Assembly (NCBI GenBank): GCA_945860375.1
Contig: CAMAQR010000103.1
Coordinates: 1 to 7,803, forward strand
Source: Pseudorhodobacter antarcticus
GTDB taxonomy: Bacteria > Pseudomonadota > Alphaproteobacteria > Rhodobacterales > Rhodobacteraceae
Direction: 5' to 3'
Length of the DNA: 7,803 nucleotides
Part shown: in pieces, positions 7,008 through 7,803 of the stretch
How positions within the stretch are numbered: position 1 is the first letter of the stretch
How the letters are laid out: each line of letters begins with the position of its first letter
Translations under genes and position numbers: made by a program
The notes under the pieces: model-generated
The model's input: only the letters and a program-made list of their open reading frames with translations
The model's database searches: none
What the model was told of the DNA's origin: nothing

Positions 7008-7221
7008 TCCGGCCCAGCGCCATCAGATCGAACAGGACGCGATCACCGCCGCGTGGGAGGCCGAACGCCTCGAAGCAAGCGACGACGCCATCGTCCTACT
7101 GCGCGAAATCGCGGATCTGCAAACCGACGACGATGGCGACGTGATCATCGGCACGGATGCCAATGGCGACAACGATCTGCTGTCGCGCATCGCCAGCTTC
7201 CTTGCCACACACGACCAATAG
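6997..7221 (+). CDS. Small acidic hypothetical protein, 74 aa
   Basis: An uncharacterised, strongly acidic protein. Residues 1-42 are predicted helical by composition (IEQDAITAAWEAERLEASDD, then AIVLLREIADL). Residues 43-60 are an Asp-rich loop, TDDDGDVIIGTDANGDND, followed by a short helix LLSRIASFLA. The loop resembles metal-binding loops but lacks the closing acidic residue of an EF-hand. GGGAGG at 6985-6990 is six bases before the ATG, and the start lies inside the preceding gene (11-base overlap), so the pair is coupled. Another gene starts nine bases after its stop. Small size and negative charge are common among phage-encoded inhibitors and DNA mimics, but nothing here proves such a role. 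Confidence 0.75.
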   Translation: MPHDPAQRHQIEQDAITAAWEAERLEASDDAIVLLREIADLQTDDDGDVIIGTDANGDNDLLSRIASFLATHDQ

Positions 7222-7230
7222 GGAAACGCC

Positions 7231-7692
7231 ATGACCAAATTGACAGAAACCCAGGCCACCATCCTGACCGCCGGTGCCCAGCGCCCCGACAACATTGCCC
7301 TGCCACTGCCGAAGGGTCTGGCGGGTGCGGCGGCCAAAATGGCCGTGACCAAGATGATTGAACGCGGCTGGCTGCAGGAGGTCGACGCCAACCTGCGACG
7401 GGGCGAGCCGCTCTGGCGTGAAACCGGCGATGGACACGGCACAACGATGGTGGTCACCGACGCGGGCATGCTGGCCATAGGGATCGTGCCGATGGCGGTG
7501 CATCGCATCGCTGCCGATCACAAACGCGCGGGCGACACGACGCCGACCAAACAACCCATCCAGCGCGCTGGCACCAAGCAGGCGATGCTGGTCGCGCTGT
7601 TGCAAGCGCCAGACGGGGCCACCATGGACACGATCATGACCGCGACCGGTTGGCAGGCGCATTATGCCGATGTCCGGATTATGCCGATGTAG
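7231..7692 (+). CDS. DUF3489 protein, C-terminus cut off by an insertion element
   Basis: The frame encodes 153 residues, of which about 144 belong to the original protein. Residues ~4-85 form a winged-helix-like N-terminal part (LTETQATILTAGAQRP, LPKGLAGAAAKMAVTKMIER, then GDGHGTTMVVTDAGMLAIG). From ~114 the DUF3489 motif begins: GTKQAMLVALLQAPDGATMD, then TIMTATGWQAH, a helix-turn-helix-like unit. In intact relatives GWQ-H is followed by T-V-R-G and a further helical/beta portion; here it changes abruptly to YADVRIMPM-stop, encoded by the repeat of an inserted element. The gene is therefore disrupted and probably non-functional, or gives a shortened protein. AGGG (7220-7223) precedes the ATG by seven bases. 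DUF3489 genes are, to my knowledge, often neighbours of DUF2924 and serine-recombinase genes, which may lie beyond the insertion. Confidence 0.8.
   Translation: MTKLTETQATILTAGAQRPDNIALPLPKGLAGAAAKMAVTKMIERGWLQEVDANLRRGEPLWRETGDGHGTTMVVTDAGMLAIGIVPMAVHRIAADHKRAGDTTPTKQPIQRAGTKQAMLVALLQAPDGATMDTIMTATGWQAHYADVRIMPM
7661..7690 (+). repeat. Two direct 13-bp repeats at the insertion end
   Basis: ATTATGCCGATGT occurs at 7661-7673 and again at 7678-7690, a 17-base period. They are probable transposase-binding sites at the element's terminus. The second copy extends leftward by GG, matching the inverted copy further in. Confidence 0.9.
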
Positions 7693-7734
7693 GTCTGCAA
7701 GTTGTTGTTTCTGTTTGGGATCGGTGTAAAGGGG

Positions 7735-7746
7735 TCGGCATAATCC
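7735..7746 (-). repeat. Inverted copy of the terminal repeat
   Basis: TCGGCATAATCC is the exact reverse complement of GGATTATGCCGA at 7676-7687, giving a 12-bp perfect inverted repeat with 47 bases between arms. It lies between the direct repeats and the presumed transposase start, where it could act in transposase binding or autoregulation. Confidence 0.9.
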
Positions 7747-7800
7747 TCGAAGCTGATGGCTGGTAAGGTCTTCTCGTTCACATCGAAACGAGGAGATATC

Positions 7801-7803
7801 ATG
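7801..7803 (+). CDS. Start codon of a gene leaving the window, probably transposase
   Basis: Only the ATG is present. AGGAG at 7791-7795 lies five bases upstream, a good ribosome binding site. Its position about 140 bases inside the insertion end suggests the first transposase gene of the element (istA-like if the IS21 call is right). No protein sequence is available to test this. Confidence 0.45.

Larger units (their letters stand above)
7661..7803 (+). mobile_element. Left end of an insertion sequence (IS21-like), cut by window edge
   Basis: The DUF3489 coding sequence stops matching its family at about 7662, exactly where a repeat-rich segment begins. It contains two direct copies and one inverted copy of an ATTATGCCGA motif within 86 bases, then an AT-richer leader and a ribosome binding site plus ATG at the window end. 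Multiple short repeats including an internal inverted copy are typical of the ends of IS21-family elements. The family call is by pattern only; the transposase is not in view. The exact boundary is ambiguous by a few bases because the host CAT codon shares bases with the repeat. Confidence 0.6.

Noticed and set aside
6139..7023. Long minus-strand open frame (294 codons) across the small genes
   Set aside because: It is antisense to several small genes that each have a ribosome binding site, its protein is Arg/Ser/Pro-rich low-complexity text with no recognisable domain, and GC-rich DNA readily gives such shadow frames.
7156..7191. EF-hand calcium-binding loop (DANGDND)
   Set aside because: The twelfth loop position is Ile rather than Glu or Asp, and the flanking helices do not fit; only a loose resemblance.
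7096..7662. Minus-strand open frame (188 codons) opposite the DUF3489 gene
   Set aside because: No recognisable domain; it is the complement of the clearly coding + strand frames.
7661..7746. CRISPR-like repeats
   Set aside because: Only two direct copies with a four-base spacer and one inverted copy; this is a transposon-end pattern.

Overview
This is a GC-rich alphaproteobacterial window, most likely from Rhodobacterales. The judgement rests on codon usage, on HisP/HisQ/HisM-type transporter proteins typical of that group, and on a set of small proteins I associate with Rhodobacteraceae. No species can be named from the sequence alone.

Left part (1-5129, + strand) is one tightly packed operon entered mid-gene. 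It encodes, in order: the C-terminal part of a GlcD-type FAD-linked 2-hydroxyacid dehydrogenase; a 650-residue protein joining a DUF2817 (M14 carboxypeptidase-like) hydrolase to a HisP-type ABC ATPase; a periplasmic amino-acid-type binding protein; and two HisQ/HisM-type permeases. Junctions are an ATGA overlap, 88 nt, 75 nt and 3 nt. The 75-nt gap holds a strong C(UUCG)G hairpin. Together the genes look like a 'bind, import, hydrolyse, oxidise' pathway for a small carboxylated compound such as an N-acyl amino acid, opine or short peptide. The ligand is inferred, not shown. The hydrolase-ATPase fusion is the most unusual item in the window.

Middle part (5130-5580) has no gene I can support. 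It separates the chromosomal-type operon from an accessory region.

Right part (5581-7692) is accessory and phage-like. A minus-strand gene encodes a Nu1-like terminase small-subunit/DNA-packaging protein with no large subunit beside it. Its upstream region carries a well-spaced sigma70-like promoter whose -10 lies inside a perfect 17-bp palindrome, a probable operator. Diverging from it are five small + strand genes: a DUF6900-type protein, three uncharacterised proteins and a DUF3489 protein. The first four are 64-78 residues long, and each of the five has a nearby Shine-Dalgarno sequence. A perfect hairpin lies between the second and third.

Right edge (7661-7803): the DUF3489 reading frame is cut in its conserved motif by the start of an insertion sequence. 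The insertion shows two direct copies and one inverted copy of an ATTATGCCGA-type motif, a pattern resembling the multi-repeat ends of IS21-family elements. The window stops on an ATG with a good ribosome binding site, presumably the first transposase gene.
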